Positions 54,473 through 63,919 of a stretch of 64,000 nucleotides of DNA are shown piece by piece. This DNA comes from Rhizobium etli CFN 42. Its GTDB lineage: Bacteria; Pseudomonadota; Alphaproteobacteria; Rhizobiales; Rhizobiaceae. The stretch covers positions 2,545,001 through 2,609,000 of the forward strand of contig NC_007761.1 of assembly GCF_000092045.1 (NCBI RefSeq). Reading direction: 5' to 3'. Under the pieces are notes generated by a model. It was given only the letters and a program-made list of their open reading frames with translations, ran no database searches and had not been told where the DNA came from. A program made the translations under genes and the position numbers. Each line of letters opens with the position of its first letter. The stretch's first letter is position 1.

Positions 54473-57400
54473 CAGTGCACCTCATTCAGTTGCGTGGCGG
54501 CCAGGTCGAACCGCGCCGAATTGCTGCGCGGCGTCCAAAGCCCGCGATCGATCGCCTCGCGCAGGCGCTCTCTCATCTCGTCGAATGCCGCCGGGTTCCT
54601 CTCGATCATGAAACCGCGCACGTCCGGATCGGCGACGAAGGCCTGATAGACCGCCTCGAAATGATGCGCGCCGACCGCGCCTGTCGTCGCCGCGAAGGCG
54701 AAGAGATAATCGACGGTGGCGGCGATCTCGGCCGCTCCCTTGTAGCCGTGGCGCATGACGCCTGATATCCATTTTGGGTTGACCGCGCGCGCCCGCACGA
54801 CACGGCCGATTTCCTCCTCGAGCGATCGGATCAAAGGTCGTTCCGGCCTGGAATGATCGTTATGATAGATCGCGGGACGCGCACCGGCGAGCTGCTCGGC
54901 CGCCGCCGCCATGCCGCCCTCGAATTGGTAGTAATCGTCACTGTCGAGCAGATCATGCTCGCGATTGTCCTGGTTCTGAATGACGGCCTGCACCGAGCGC
55001 AGCCGCTCCTCCAACAGACCGCGTTCGGCCCGCCCATCCTCGCCCGCACCATAGGCATAACTTCCCCAGACGAGATAGGCTTCGGCAAGATCGGCCCGCC
55101 GCTCCCAGCCCTTTTCATCGATCAGTGCCTGCAGGCCCGCGCCGTAGGCGCCGGGCTTCGAGCCGAAGATGCGGTAGCCCGCCCGCTTCGCCGCCGCCTT
55201 CTCATCGAGCCCAGCCGCGGCGAGCCGCGCCGTCTCGCCGCGCATGCGCCCGGCAATCGGATTGTCAGTCACATCCTCTTCCAGCGCGCCGACAGCGCGG
55301 ATCGCCTTGTCGAACAGGGCGATCTGCTCGGGAAAGGCGTCGCGGAAGAAGCCGGAAATCCGGAGCGTCACATCGACGCGCGGCCGCCCGAGCGCCGCCG
55401 GCGATATGATCTCATAGCCAGTGACACGACGCGAGCTCATGTCCCAGAGCGGCTTGACGCCGATCAGTGCTAGCGCTTGAGCGATATCGTCACCGCCGGT
55501 GCGCATGTTCGACGTGCCCCAGGCCGTCAGGCCGAAGGAGACGGGCCACTCGCCGTGATCCTGAACATAGCGGCGGATGAGCAGTTCGGCCGACTTCTTG
55601 CCCAGTTCGTAGGCGGCCGGCGTCGGCACGGCGCGGCTGTCGACCGAATAGAAATTGCGGCCCGTCGGTAGCACGTCGGGCCGGCCGCGGGTCGGGGCGC
55701 CGGAGGGGCCAGGGGCTACGAACCGACCGTCGAGGCCGCGCAGAAGACTGGTGATTTCGGCCGGGCCACAGGCGAGGATGGAAGGCTTGAGGCAGGATTC
55801 GATCTGGTCGAGCACCGTTCTGGTTTCGGACCAGAGGGTTGGGCACTCCATTTCACCGCAAACGAGCTTGGCGGCGAGCAGTTCGATGCGCTCGACGGTG
55901 TCACCGTTGCTGCGCCAAGGGGCGTCGAGGATATCTGCGAGGATAGCCGGACGCGGGCCAATCCAAAGAGTCGCCATATCGCAGTCGAGTGGGTCGAAGG
56001 GACGCCGAAGCGCGCGACTGCCCTTCTCCCCGGCGGGGGGGAAACTCAACCTAGCATCCGCAGCAATCGCCCGCTGCAAACTCGCATTGCCACCCTCTCC
56101 CAGCCCGCGCGGGACCCGCGCCAGCGCGACGGTGAGCTCCGTCAGCAACCGCCCCTCCGGCGACACTCCGAAGACATGCAGCCCGTCTCGGATCTGCATC
56201 TCCTTGAGATCGCAGAGATAGGCGTCGAGCTTCTTCAGCGCCTCACCTTCGCTCTCATCTTTCGCAATCCCCGCATCCTGATCCAGCCCGATATCGGTGA
56301 CGAGATCGAGGATCTGCCGGCTGAGCAGGCGGATGCGGCGAGGATCGCCGCCGGCGGCCTCGTAATATTCGTCGACCAGCGCCTCCAAGTCTTTGAGCGG
56401 CCCGTAGCTCTCGGCCCGCGTCAAAGGCGGCGTCAGATGATCGATGATGACGGCGGCGGCGCGACGCTTGGCCTGCGTGCCCTCGCCCGGATCATTGACG
56501 ATGAAGGGATAAAGATGCGGCAACGGCCCGAGGATCGCTTCCGGATAACATGTCTCCGAGAGCGCCAGCGCCTTGCCCGGCAGCCATTCGAGATTGCCAT
56601 GCTTGCCCATATGGATGACAGCGTCGGCGCCAAATTCGTGCCGCAGGAAAGCATAGAAGGCGATATAGCCATGCGGCGGCACGAGATCCGGCGAATGATA
56701 GCTCTCCTTCGGATCGATATTGTAGCCGCGTGCCGGCTGAATGCCGACCAGGACGCCGCCGAAGCGGGCGAAAGGCAGGGCGAAGACGCCGTCGCGAAAA
56801 TAGGGGTCGTTCTCTGGCTCGCCCCAGCGGTCCGTCACTTCATCCTGAATCTTTTTGGGAAGAGATCCCAGGAAGTCTTTGTAGCGACTGAACGAAAGGG
56901 CCTCGCGGATGACCCGGCCGTCATGCCCGGAATTGGTCGGCCCCTCCATCAGATGGCGGATCAGCGCGTCGCCATCGGCTGGAACATCGGCAACCGGATA
57001 ATCCGCACCCGCCATCGCCCGAAGCACCTCGATGCTGGCGGCCGGCGTGTCGAGCCCGACGCCGTTGCCGAGCCGGCCGTCGCGGTTCGGATAATTCGCC
57101 ATGACCAGGGCGATGCGCCTCCTATTGGCGTGCGTCCCGCGCAGCCGCGCCCAGTTGGCGGCGAGCTCCGCCGTGTAGCGCACCCGGCCGGCATCGGGGA
57201 GGCTGGCGACGATGTTCGCCTCGACAGCCGTGTCGTAACGCGCCGCCGTCTTGAAGGACACCGCCCGCGCCAATATACGCCCGTCGACTTCAGGAAGCGC
57301 CACATTCATGCCGAGATCGCGCGCCGATAGACCCTGCGACGAAACAGCCCAGGCCTCCCGCGACGAAGCCGACAGGATCGCCTGCAGCACGATGGCGTCG

Positions 57401-58305
57401 TTCGTTTCCAGTACCGTCGGCTCCCGGTCGGCGCCCGGTGCCGAAACGGCGAACCCTGTCGTGTTGATGACGACCTCGGGCTTCAGCGCCGAAAACACGC
57501 TCTCAAGAATGCCCGTCGAAACAGGATCCTTGAGGCTATAGGCGAAGACGGGCAACGGCCGGAGGCTAAGTGCGGCAAGCGCCGCGATCAGCGCCTCAAT
57601 CGGACCGGTCTCGCCGCTCTGGACCAGGGCGCGGTAGAAGCTGATCGCGACGATTGGCCCCACCGCCACCTTCTCCGCTGAATGTGGGATACCCTCCTCA
57701 AGGGCCGAAGAAGGTATACAGGCAACAGACTGCCGCCACTCCTCGACCCCGATCAGCCCCCGCCCAGGCCACCAGATGCCCGCCTTCATCAGCGGCGCTG
57801 CCGGCGCCGGCTTTTCCGCCCCTGAAAGCATCGCCGACGCATAGGCGAGAAAATCTCGCGCATTGGCGTCGCCGCCTTCGATTAGATAGGCCCAAAGCGC
57901 GTTGAGATCGTCGAGGTCAACATTGGAGAAAGGAACCAGCCCGGCATCCGGCTTGGCATCGCCAGGCAACACCGCGATCAGGGCACCGTTGCGGGCTGCC
58001 GCCGCATGCAACGCCTCCAGCGCATAATGGAAGTAGCTCGCCCCACCCAGCGCCCGCACAACGATCAGCTTGGCGTGCCGCGCCGTTCGCTCGATATAGG
58101 TATCCACCGACATCGGATGCTTGAGGCTCATCAGATTCGCGAGCCTCAGCGAAAACGCCCCCTCACCCGCACGACAGGCAGCCGCGATCGCGGCAAGCTC
58201 GGTGTCGGCGGCCGAAAGGAACAGGATATCGCCCGGCGACTGGCCGAGGTCGATCGCCTCCTCGCCATCGCTGATCGTTCCCTGCTGGGCCAGAAGCAGA
58301 TGCAT
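54472..58305 (-). CDS. cobN: aerobic cobaltochelatase subunit CobN
   Basis: A 1277-residue large subunit of the ATP-dependent cobaltochelatase that inserts Co2+ into hydrogenobyrinic acid a,c-diamide; the length matches Pseudomonas denitrificans CobN. Conserved magnesium/cobalt-chelatase segments include IHMGKHGNLEWLPGKALALS, NDPGEGTQAKRRAAAVIIDH, PTGRNFYSVDSRAVPTPAAY and NMRTGGDDIAQALALIGV. The partners CobS and CobT (chelatase AAA subunits) are not in this window. It lies three bases downstream of cobW and shares a base with cobO. Confidence 0.96.
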   Translation of the reverse strand: MHLLLAQQGTISDGEEAIDLGQSPGDILFLSAADTELAAIAAACRAGEGAFSLRLANLMSLKHPMSVDTYIERTARHAKLIVVRALGGASYFHYALEALHAAAARNGALIAVLPGDAKPDAGLVPFSNVDLDDLNALWAYLIEGGDANARDFLAYASAMLSGAEKPAPAAPLMKAGIWWPGRGLIGVEEWRQSVACIPSSALEEGIPHSAEKVAVGPIVAISFYRALVQSGETGPIEALIAALAALSLRPLPVFAYSLKDPVSTGILESVFSALKPEVVINTTGFAVSAPGADREPTVLETNDAIVLQAILSASSREAWAVSSQGLSARDLGMNVALPEVDGRILARAVSFKTAARYDTAVEANIVASLPDAGRVRYTAELAANWARLRGTHANRRRIALVMANYPNRDGRLGNGVGLDTPAASIEVLRAMAGADYPVADVPADGDALIRHLMEGPTNSGHDGRVIREALSFSRYKDFLGSLPKKIQDEVTDRWGEPENDPYFRDGVFALPFARFGGVLVGIQPARGYNIDPKESYHSPDLVPPHGYIAFYAFLRHEFGADAVIHMGKHGNLEWLPGKALALSETCYPEAILGPLPHLYPFIVNDPGEGTQAKRRAAAVIIDHLTPPLTRAESYGPLKDLEALVDEYYEAAGGDPRRIRLLSRQILDLVTDIGLDQDAGIAKDESEGEALKKLDAYLCDLKEMQIRDGLHVFGVSPEGRLLTELTVALARVPRGLGEGGNASLQRAIAADARLSFPPAGEKGSRALRRPFDPLDCDMATLWIGPRPAILADILDAPWRSNGDTVERIELLAAKLVCGEMECPTLWSETRTVLDQIESCLKPSILACGPAEITSLLRGLDGRFVAPGPSGAPTRGRPDVLPTGRNFYSVDSRAVPTPAAYELGKKSAELLIRRYVQDHGEWPVSFGLTAWGTSNMRTGGDDIAQALALIGVKPLWDMSSRRVTGYEIISPAALGRPRVDVTLRISGFFRDAFPEQIALFDKAIRAVGALEEDVTDNPIAGRMRGETARLAAAGLDEKAAAKRAGYRIFGSKPGAYGAGLQALIDEKGWERRADLAEAYLVWGSYAYGAGEDGRAERGLLEERLRSVQAVIQNQDNREHDLLDSDDYYQFEGGMAAAAEQLAGARPAIYHNDHSRPERPLIRSLEEEIGRVVRARAVNPKWISGVMRHGYKGAAEIAATVDYLFAFAATTGAVGAHHFEAVYQAFVADPDVRGFMIERNPAAFDEMRERLREAIDRGLWTPRSNSARFDLAATQLNEVH

Positions 58306-58308
58306 CGA

Positions 58309-59364
58309 TTATCCCTGAACGAGCGCTTCGATCGCTTTGCGAACCGCGTCCTGGTTCATTTCGTGCAAGCCGATGACGACGAGGCGCGTGCGGCGCGCCT
58401 CGCCCGCTGCCCAGGCGCGGTCGAAATACTGGTCGATGCGGCTGCCGACGGCCTGCAGCTGCAGGCGCATGGGCTTGCCCGAGACGTCGATGAAGCCCTT
58501 GAGGCGCAGCACATCATGTTCGGCGATGATGCCCTTCAGCTTTTCGACAAAGCCTGTCGGGTCGGAAATAGCGCCGAGTTCGACGACGAAGCTGTCGAAT
58601 TCGTCGTGGTCGTGTGGCGCCCCATCCTCGTGCTCCAGCTCGTGATGGGATTTGCGGTTGGCGATATCGTCTTCCGTGCCGATGCCGAGGCCGAGCAGCA
58701 CGCCTGCCGGCACCTCGCCGTTCCTGGCTTCGATCATGACCGGCTTGCGGGCGATGCGCGAGGCGACTTCGCTCTTCACGCGGCCCAGGCCATCGCCATC
58801 GATCAGGTCGGTCTTGTTGAGCACGATGAGATCGGCGCATGTGAGCTGGTCTTCGAACAGCTCCTCAATCGGGCTCTCATGATCGAGCGAGTCGTCCTCG
58901 CTGCGCGCCGCCTCGACCGCATCATGGTCATCGGCGAATCGGCCGGCGGCAACGGCCGCGCTGTCGACCACCGTGATGACGCCGTCGACGGTCACCTGGG
59001 TGCGGATATCAGGCCAGTTGAAGGCGGCGACCAGCGGCTGCGGCAGGGCGAGGCCGGAGGTTTCGATGACGATATGGTCGGGCCGCTGTTCGCGCTCCAA
59101 GAGCTTCGTCATCGTTGGAATGAAATCGTCGGCGACGGTACAGCAGATGCAGCCATTGGTGAGCTCGATAATGTCTTCCTCGCTGCAATTCTCCGCGCCG
59201 CAGCCCTTTAACACCTCACCATCGACACCGAGGTCGCCGAACTCGTTGATGACGAGCGCAATCTTTTTGCCGCCGGCATTGGTGAGCAAGTTGCGGATCA
59301 TCGTCGTCTTGCCGGCGCCGAGGAAGCCGGTGATGACAGTTGCGGGGATTTTCTGCTGGTTCAT
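58309..59364 (-). CDS. cobW: CobW, COG0523-family GTPase and metal chaperone
   Basis: A 351-residue G3E P-loop GTPase thought to deliver cobalt to the chelatase. Walker A is VITGFLGAGKTTMIRNLL, the metal-binding CxCC motif is ELTNGCICCTVAD (about 70-82), and the guanine-specific NKTD is in LIVLNKTDLID. A His/Asp/Glu-rich linker (SHHELEHEDGAPHDHDEFDS, about 239-258) could bind extra metal. The C-terminal CobW_C domain follows. It is placed between cobU and cobN with gaps of 6 and 3 bases. Confidence 0.95.
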   Translation of the reverse strand: MNQQKIPATVITGFLGAGKTTMIRNLLTNAGGKKIALVINEFGDLGVDGEVLKGCGAENCSEEDIIELTNGCICCTVADDFIPTMTKLLEREQRPDHIVIETSGLALPQPLVAAFNWPDIRTQVTVDGVITVVDSAAVAAGRFADDHDAVEAARSEDDSLDHESPIEELFEDQLTCADLIVLNKTDLIDGDGLGRVKSEVASRIARKPVMIEARNGEVPAGVLLGLGIGTEDDIANRKSHHELEHEDGAPHDHDEFDSFVVELGAISDPTGFVEKLKGIIAEHDVLRLKGFIDVSGKPMRLQLQAVGSRIDQYFDRAWAAGEARRTRLVVIGLHEMNQDAVRKAIEALVQG

Positions 59365-59370
59365 GGAACT

Positions 59371-59880
59371 TCAACCCTTCATTTTCAGCGGCAGACCGGC
59401 CGCGATGAGATAGACTTCGTCGGCCTTCGCCGCGATTATTTGGTGCAGCTGTCCGGCATGATCGCGAAAATCGCGCGCCATGCGATTGTCAGGCACAATG
59501 CCGAGGCCAACCTCGTTGGAAACGAAGATCAGCCGCGCCTTGGCGCCGGGCAGGAAATTGGCGAGCGCCGAAAATTCCACCGCCATCTCGCGCTCCCCCA
59601 TCATCAGGTTGGTCACCCAGAGCGTCAGGCAATCGACAAGCACGATACGTCCCTCGCCGTCGAGGGCTGCAAGCATGCCGAGAAGATCGAGCGGCTCCTC
59701 ATGCGTCGTCCAGGACGGGCCGCGATCGGCCTTGTGCTGGGCAATACGCGTCTGCATCTCCTCGTCCCAGGCACGGCCGGTGGCCAGGTAGTGGCGCTCG
59801 AGGCCGCTTGCCATAACGAGATTTTCGGCAAAACGGGATTTGCCGGAGCGGGCGCCGCCGAGAATGAGCGTGGTGGTCAT
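59371..59880 (-). CDS. cobU: adenosylcobinamide kinase / adenosylcobinamide-phosphate guanylyltransferase
   Basis: A 169-residue bifunctional enzyme (CobP in Pseudomonas denitrificans naming) that phosphorylates adenosylcobinamide and transfers GMP to it. The P-loop is [15 protein letters not shown]; the His that carries GMP is in [31 protein letters not shown] and [20 protein letters not shown] are conserved. It is first of the cobU-W-N-O operon. Its ATG overlaps the stop of an upstream 118-codon frame (ATGA), and a cobalamin riboswitch lies about 410 bases upstream. Confidence 0.95.
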   Translation of the reverse strand: MTTTLILGGARSGKSRFAENLVMASGLERHYLATGRAWDEEMQTRIAQHKADRGPSWTTHEEPLDLLGMLAALDGEGRIVLVDCLTLWVTNLMMGEREMAVEFSALANFLPGAKARLIFVSNEVGLGIVPDNRMARDFRDHAGQLHQIIAAKADEVYLIAAGLPLKMKG

Positions 59881-60233
59881 GCCCGAATATTCCTCAGAGG
59901 AGGCGTGCCGCTGCAGCTTGTTCTAGGTTTAGCTTTATGAGCCGCGGTAGCCAAAACTTTGCCGTGGAACGCCGCGCCACCCCATTCGCTTCCCTCATGC
60001 CTGTGCTTGTCACAGGAATCCAGCGTGCCTAGGTCCTTGGGCAGGGAAGGCTCATTCGATGACTGCGCATAGTTAATCACGGCGCGGACGCGCCGTGGCT
60101 GGATTCCTGTGACAAGCACAGCGATGAGGGAGGAAAGGAAGGCGCGTAACACGCGGACATACCCGAGAGGCGACGAACCGGCACCTCTCATACGCACCAC
60201 CAGAGGCAGCGCTGGATTCAATCGTTCAGCCAA
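59877..60233 (-). CDS. possible riboswitch-controlled leader ORF coupled to cobU
   Basis: A 118-codon frame starting at TTG 60233 ([18 protein letters not shown] after the initiator) and stopping at 59877 with a 4-base ATGA overlap with cobU. GGAGG (60243-60239) is five bases before the TTG. This ribosome-binding site can pair with the 3' edge of the cobalamin aptamer. The middle of the frame is translated from an inverted-repeat element, giving [13 protein letters not shown] on one arm and [16 protein letters not shown] on the other. No protein family is recognised. It may be a true leader peptide that relays riboswitch control to cobU, or an accidental open frame. Confidence 0.45.
   Translation of the reverse strand: MAERLNPALPLVVRMRGAGSSPLGYVRVLRAFLSSLIAVLVTGIQPRRVRAVINYAQSSNEPSLPKDLGTLDSCDKHRHEGSEWGGAAFHGKVLATAAHKAKPRTSCSGTPPLRNIRA
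59991..60131. repeat. long inverted-repeat intergenic element between riboswitch and cobU
   Basis: Two 34-base arms match at 32 positions in inverted orientation: left TCCCTCATGCCTGTGCTTGT followed by CACAGGAATCCAGC (59991-60024), right GCTGGATTCCTGTGACAAGC followed by ACAGCGATGAGGGA (60098-60131). Each arm also holds a small hairpin (CTGTG / CACAG). The CTGTGCTTGTCACAGGAATCC core is a common repeated sequence in rhizobial chromosomes and recalls the described RIME elements, though identity with RIME was not tested. It lies wholly inside the possible leader ORF. Confidence 0.8.
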
Positions 60234-60238
60234 AACAA

Positions 60239-60296
60239 CCTCCGTGCTGGCAGCGGGTCTCTTGCCCAGGGTTGGGCTTTTCGCCCGGCACGGAAG
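60239..60296 (-). promoter_or_regulatory. candidate expression platform sequestering a ribosome-binding site
   Basis: On the minus strand, CTTCCGTGC (60296-60288), directly at the 3' edge of the cobalamin aptamer, is complementary to GCACGGAGG (60247-60239) with one G-U pair. The second strand contains the GGAGG ribosome-binding site of the leader ORF. The bases between contain a GGGC-GAAA-type hairpin. The element fits a translation-level switch; the alternative pairing was not computed. Confidence 0.5.
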
Positions 60297-60655
60297 GCAG
60301 GTCTCCTGGCTCGCGGTTATCGGCCGCGACCGGGGCGAACCGGAAGTCCGGTTGCCCCTGATCGTGCCAGCGGATCTGCCTCGCCTTCCCGGCTGCCTCG
60401 GTGAAAAGGTGGACGATTCGTAGAGATAGAGGCGTCCGACCCCGGTTGATCACCATGCATTTCCAGTGGCTTTTCCGGCACGTCGCCCATCCTGTCCGCC
60501 CGCACGATTGCGGCTAGGCCGGAAGGGGTTCGATGCCGGATGGAAGACCCTTACCGCCCTACAGTCGCGGGGTCGGCTGTGATGAAGGCGCCCGGTGTGG
60601 GTCCACCCCGTCACATTCCCTTTTCATCCGGAAAGCGAAATGCCGATCCGGAACC
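60294..60655 (-). ncRNA. cobalamin riboswitch (adenosylcobalamin aptamer)
   Basis: On the minus strand the conserved aptamer blocks occur in order: GATGAAAAGGGAATGTGACG, then CACAGCCGACCCCGCGACTG followed by TAGGGCGG, then the B12 box AAGCCACTGGAAATGCATGG, GGGAAGGCGAGGCAGATC, and the closing GAGCCAGGAGACCTGCC at about 60296. The end points are approximate. Extra sequence in two arms (around 60470-60560 and 60395-60450) makes it longer than a minimal aptamer. It should repress the cobU-W-N-O operon when adenosylcobalamin is plentiful. The distance to cobU is unusually long (about 410 bases). Confidence 0.93.
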
Positions 60656-60898
60656 ATCCGTTATTCCTGGGATGGTTAGGGAAGCCGCAGGGTGAAGTCA
60701 ACCGCCCTTCGCAACCACCTTCCCGCTGGACTACGTGAAAGGCCAGCCAACACCACTGGCTCTACCGGAATGTCGTCTTTTATTCGAGGCTTACATCATA
60801 AATATTCGACCTGCCCGTCGGCTTTTCGCCGCAATTGGGCTGCAAGGCGACTGCACTTCCGCCCTTGACCCGGCCTCTCCTCGCCTAGTTGTCTAGCC

Positions 60899-62689
60899 AT
60901 GCTAATGAAATTGGATCGCCGCCGCCTGCGCGCGCTGCGTGTTTTCTTCGATCCGGGGCGGCTGCGCGCCCTGACGCGCCGCAGCGAAGTTGGCCTGTCG
61001 CTGGCAGGCGCCATCGTCGGCATCGCCTCGGGTCTTGCCGTGTCCGGCATGAGCTATGTCTCCAACCAGCTGCACCAGCTTGTTTTCGGCATCGCCGACA
61101 GTGAAAGGCTGAGCGCATCTGACATCGAGGACAAGATGCTGCTGCTCACCGCCCCCGTCATGGGCGGCGCCCTGCTCGGCCTGCTGCTCCTGGCGCTCGC
61201 CAAACGGCGCAAGAAACCGATGGTCGATCCGATCGAGGCGAATGCGCTGCACGGCGGTCGACTCTCCCTGACCGATAGCATCATCGTTGCCATACAGAAC
61301 CTGATCTCCAACGGCTTCGGCGCCTCCGTTGGTCTGGAGGCTGGCTATACGCAGCTCGCTGCCGGCATTGCCTCCAAATTCGGCCTGAAGCTGCAGCTGC
61401 GTCGCTCGGACCTGCGCATCCTCGTCGGTTGCGGCGCGGCCGGCGCCATCGCCGCCGCCTTCAACGCGCCGCTGACGGGCGCCTTCTACGCCTTCGAGCT
61501 GATCATCGGCACCTATACCATCGTGTCGTTGACACCGGTCGTGGTCTCCGCCCTCGTTTCAACCCTTATCGCAAGGTTGCTTGCCGAGGGTGATTTCACC
61601 ATCGATATCGGCAGCTTCGGCTCGGTCGTACCGGCCGATTATATCCCGGCGCTGCTGCTCGGTGTATTCTGCGCCGGCGTTGGCATTCTCCTCATGCAGG
61701 GCGTGGCCTTCATCGAGGAGATGGCGCGCAAAAGCTCGATCGCCCCGTCCTTTCGCCCGGCGCTCGGCGGCATCATCGTCGGGCTTCTCGCAATGATCTC
61801 GCCGCAGGTTCTTTCGGCCGGCCACGGCGCGCTGCATCTCAACTTGTCTCGCGACGTGGCGATCCCGGCGCTGATCGGTCTCTTCCTCCTGAAATCCCTT
61901 GCCTCGGCGATCTCGATCGGCTCCGGTTTCAGGGGCGGGCTGTTTTTCGCCTCACTGTTCATGGGCGCCCTGCTCGGCAAGCTCTTCGCTTATTGCGCTC
62001 CCTATTTCGCCGATGCGACATTGACGCCGGTCATTTATGCCGTGGTCGGGATGAGTTCCCTGTCGGTCGCCGTCATCGGGGGGCCGCTGACGATGACTTT
62101 TCTGGCGCTCGAAATCACCGGCGATTTCCCGATCACGGCATTGGTTCTCGCCGCCGTCATCACCTCCTCGCTCGTCGTGCGCTCGACTTTCGGCTACTCC
62201 TTCGCCACATGGCGCTTCCATCTGCGCGGCGAGAGCATCCGCAGCGCCCACGACGTTGGCTGGATCCGCAATCTGACGGTGAACAAGCTGATGCGCGCCG
62301 ACGTGAAAACGGTAAGGGCCGATATCTCGCTGGGCGACTTCAAGCAAGCCTTCCCGATCGGCTCAACCCAACGCGTCATTCTCGTCGAGGAGAACGACAA
62401 ATATGCTGGCCTCGTGCTGGTGCCAGAGATCTACGCCAACCCGACCGACGCCCAGGACGAGAGCCAGACACTTGCCGACTTCGTCCGCTATCGCAATGAT
62501 TTCCTTCAGCCGCAGATGAACGCCAAGCAGGCGGCGGCTATCTTCGACAAGAGCGAAAGTGAAGCGCTTGCGGTCGTCAACAATCTGATCGAGCGCAAGG
62601 TGGTGGGACAGCTCAGCGAAAGCCACACGCTACGCCGCTACAGCGAAGAACTCGACCGGCGCCGCCGCGAGGTGTCGGGCGAGATTTGA
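60899..62689 (+). CDS. ClC-family chloride channel/transporter with CBS-like C terminus
   Basis: A 596-residue membrane protein with the ClC helical repeat (about 30-430) and a cytosolic C-terminal region (about 445-596) resembling CBS domains (VNKLMRADVKTVRADISLGD, then RVILVEENDKYAGLVL). The gating Glu position is kept as Glu147 in ASVGLEAGYTQL (family GREGP), and GSGFRGGLFFASLFMGALLG corresponds to the second conserved loop (G-x-F-x-P), with changes. The N-terminal GSGIP selectivity motif is not evident, so ion selectivity is open. It is monocistronic. Confidence 0.87.
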   Translation: MLMKLDRRRLRALRVFFDPGRLRALTRRSEVGLSLAGAIVGIASGLAVSGMSYVSNQLHQLVFGIADSERLSASDIEDKMLLLTAPVMGGALLGLLLLALAKRRKKPMVDPIEANALHGGRLSLTDSIIVAIQNLISNGFGASVGLEAGYTQLAAGIASKFGLKLQLRRSDLRILVGCGAAGAIAAAFNAPLTGAFYAFELIIGTYTIVSLTPVVVSALVSTLIARLLAEGDFTIDIGSFGSVVPADYIPALLLGVFCAGVGILLMQGVAFIEEMARKSSIAPSFRPALGGIIVGLLAMISPQVLSAGHGALHLNLSRDVAIPALIGLFLLKSLASAISIGSGFRGGLFFASLFMGALLGKLFAYCAPYFADATLTPVIYAVVGMSSLSVAVIGGPLTMTFLALEITGDFPITALVLAAVITSSLVVRSTFGYSFATWRFHLRGESIRSAHDVGWIRNLTVNKLMRADVKTVRADISLGDFKQAFPIGSTQRVILVEENDKYAGLVLVPEIYANPTDAQDESQTLADFVRYRNDFLQPQMNAKQAAAIFDKSESEALAVVNNLIERKVVGQLSESHTLRRYSEELDRRRREVSGEI

Positions 62690-62695
62690 GCGAGC

Positions 62696-63919
62696 TTAAG
62701 GAGCAGCGCCGGCAAGCCTGAAGACGTCGGCTCTCTTGGAAACTCCGCGCAGCTCGAAAGCGCCGAGATAGTCGCAGGGCACGGCGCAGGTCGCTGCGAA
62801 GCTTTCCGACAGCAGCAGGGGCTGCTCAAGCGTTCCGCACAGCTTTTCGAGCCGGGACGCCTCGTTGACGGCCCTGCCGATCACGGTGAAGTCCAGCCGG
62901 CCTTGGGCGCCGACATTTCCGTAGAAAACCTCGCCGAGATGCAAGACGACATCAATCCCGATATCGGGGCCGCCATTCAGCGTTCGTTCGCGATTGAGCT
63001 CTTCGTTTGCCTTCAGCAGGTTCTGTGCCGAAGCCAATGCGGCCTTGCAGGCCTTTTGCGGATTCTCGGCGTCCGTCGGAAAGATTGCCAGCACGCTATC
63101 GCCCATGAACTTGAGGATCTCGCCGGAATTTTCCTCGACGTGCCGGTCGATCAGCTCGAAGTGCTCGTTGAGAAAGCCGACGATCTCCCCCGGCTGATGG
63201 GCCTCGGTTAGCGCCGTGAAGTTGCGGAGGTCGGCAAGCAGGATGGCGGCGTCGATGGAGCCGCCCATTCCTCTGCGGGTTTCGCCGGCAAGGATGCGGG
63301 CGCTGGTCCTGGCGCCGGTATAGACGGCGAGGATTTCGGTCGCGGTTTTCGAAACCGCGACACGGTAGGCGGCCAACCCCAGAGCCGGCAACAGCTCCTG
63401 GATGATCGCCAGCTGGTCGTCGGAAAATCCGCCGGGCGCATCGCTGGTGAGCGAAAAACCGAGTCCCCGTAGCGCGACCTCCTTCGGGAATTCGAAAATG
63501 CTGATGACGTGATCCGTGCCGCCGGCAAGCGCGAATTCGTGAAGCTCGGCATACTGGAGCCCCTCGCCTTTCGCCAGGTTCCATCGCCCGGTTTTTTCTC
63601 CGCGGCTCAAAAGATGAAAGATCGGCGTCATCTCGAAGCTGCGTTCCGTCTCACTGCCATGCTCCGCATTCTCGAGAACGATTGCACCGCCCCGCTCGAA
63701 ATTGGCGGCGACGCCGCGATACATGGGATGGAGGGAAGGCATTCTGATGCTCGCACGCCAGATCGGAACGCCGGTCGCAATCAGCCGGTCGCAGAGACCG
63801 GCGGCGAGGTCGCCAATATGCTCACAGGTGATTCCCTGCTCGATAAGCCACTGGATATGATCGTTAATTTTTTTAATCTCCGAATGAGGGCGACAACCTG
63901 AAGGAATCTTTCCGACCAT
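62696..63919 (-). CDS. class III adenylate/guanylate cyclase
   Basis: A 407-residue protein with an N-terminal sensor-like region (about 1-200, GAF-like but not firmly assigned) and a C-terminal class III cyclase domain (about 220-400). Metal-binding aspartates are Asp230 in AILLADLRNFTAL and Asp274 in LKFMGDSVLAIFP; the transition-state Asn/Arg pair is in FTVIGRAVNEASRLEKL. No transmembrane helix is seen. It should make cAMP (or cGMP) for a Crp-type regulator. It is convergent with the ClC gene (6 bases apart). The start ATG at 63919 has no strong ribosome-binding site. Confidence 0.88.
   Translation of the reverse strand: MVGKIPSGCRPHSEIKKINDHIQWLIEQGITCEHIGDLAAGLCDRLIATGVPIWRASIRMPSLHPMYRGVAANFERGGAIVLENAEHGSETERSFEMTPIFHLLSRGEKTGRWNLAKGEGLQYAELHEFALAGGTDHVISIFEFPKEVALRGLGFSLTSDAPGGFSDDQLAIIQELLPALGLAAYRVAVSKTATEILAVYTGARTSARILAGETRRGMGGSIDAAILLADLRNFTALTEAHQPGEIVGFLNEHFELIDRHVEENSGEILKFMGDSVLAIFPTDAENPQKACKAALASAQNLLKANEELNRERTLNGGPDIGIDVVLHLGEVFYGNVGAQGRLDFTVIGRAVNEASRLEKLCGTLEQPLLLSESFAATCAVPCDYLGAFELRGVSKRADVFRLAGAAP

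Noticed and set aside
54475..57330. Several long plus-strand frames opposite cobN (up to 384 codons)
   Set aside because: Antisense shadows in GC-rich coding DNA; they are rich in Arg, Asp and Gly without domain features, while cobN on the minus strand is full length.
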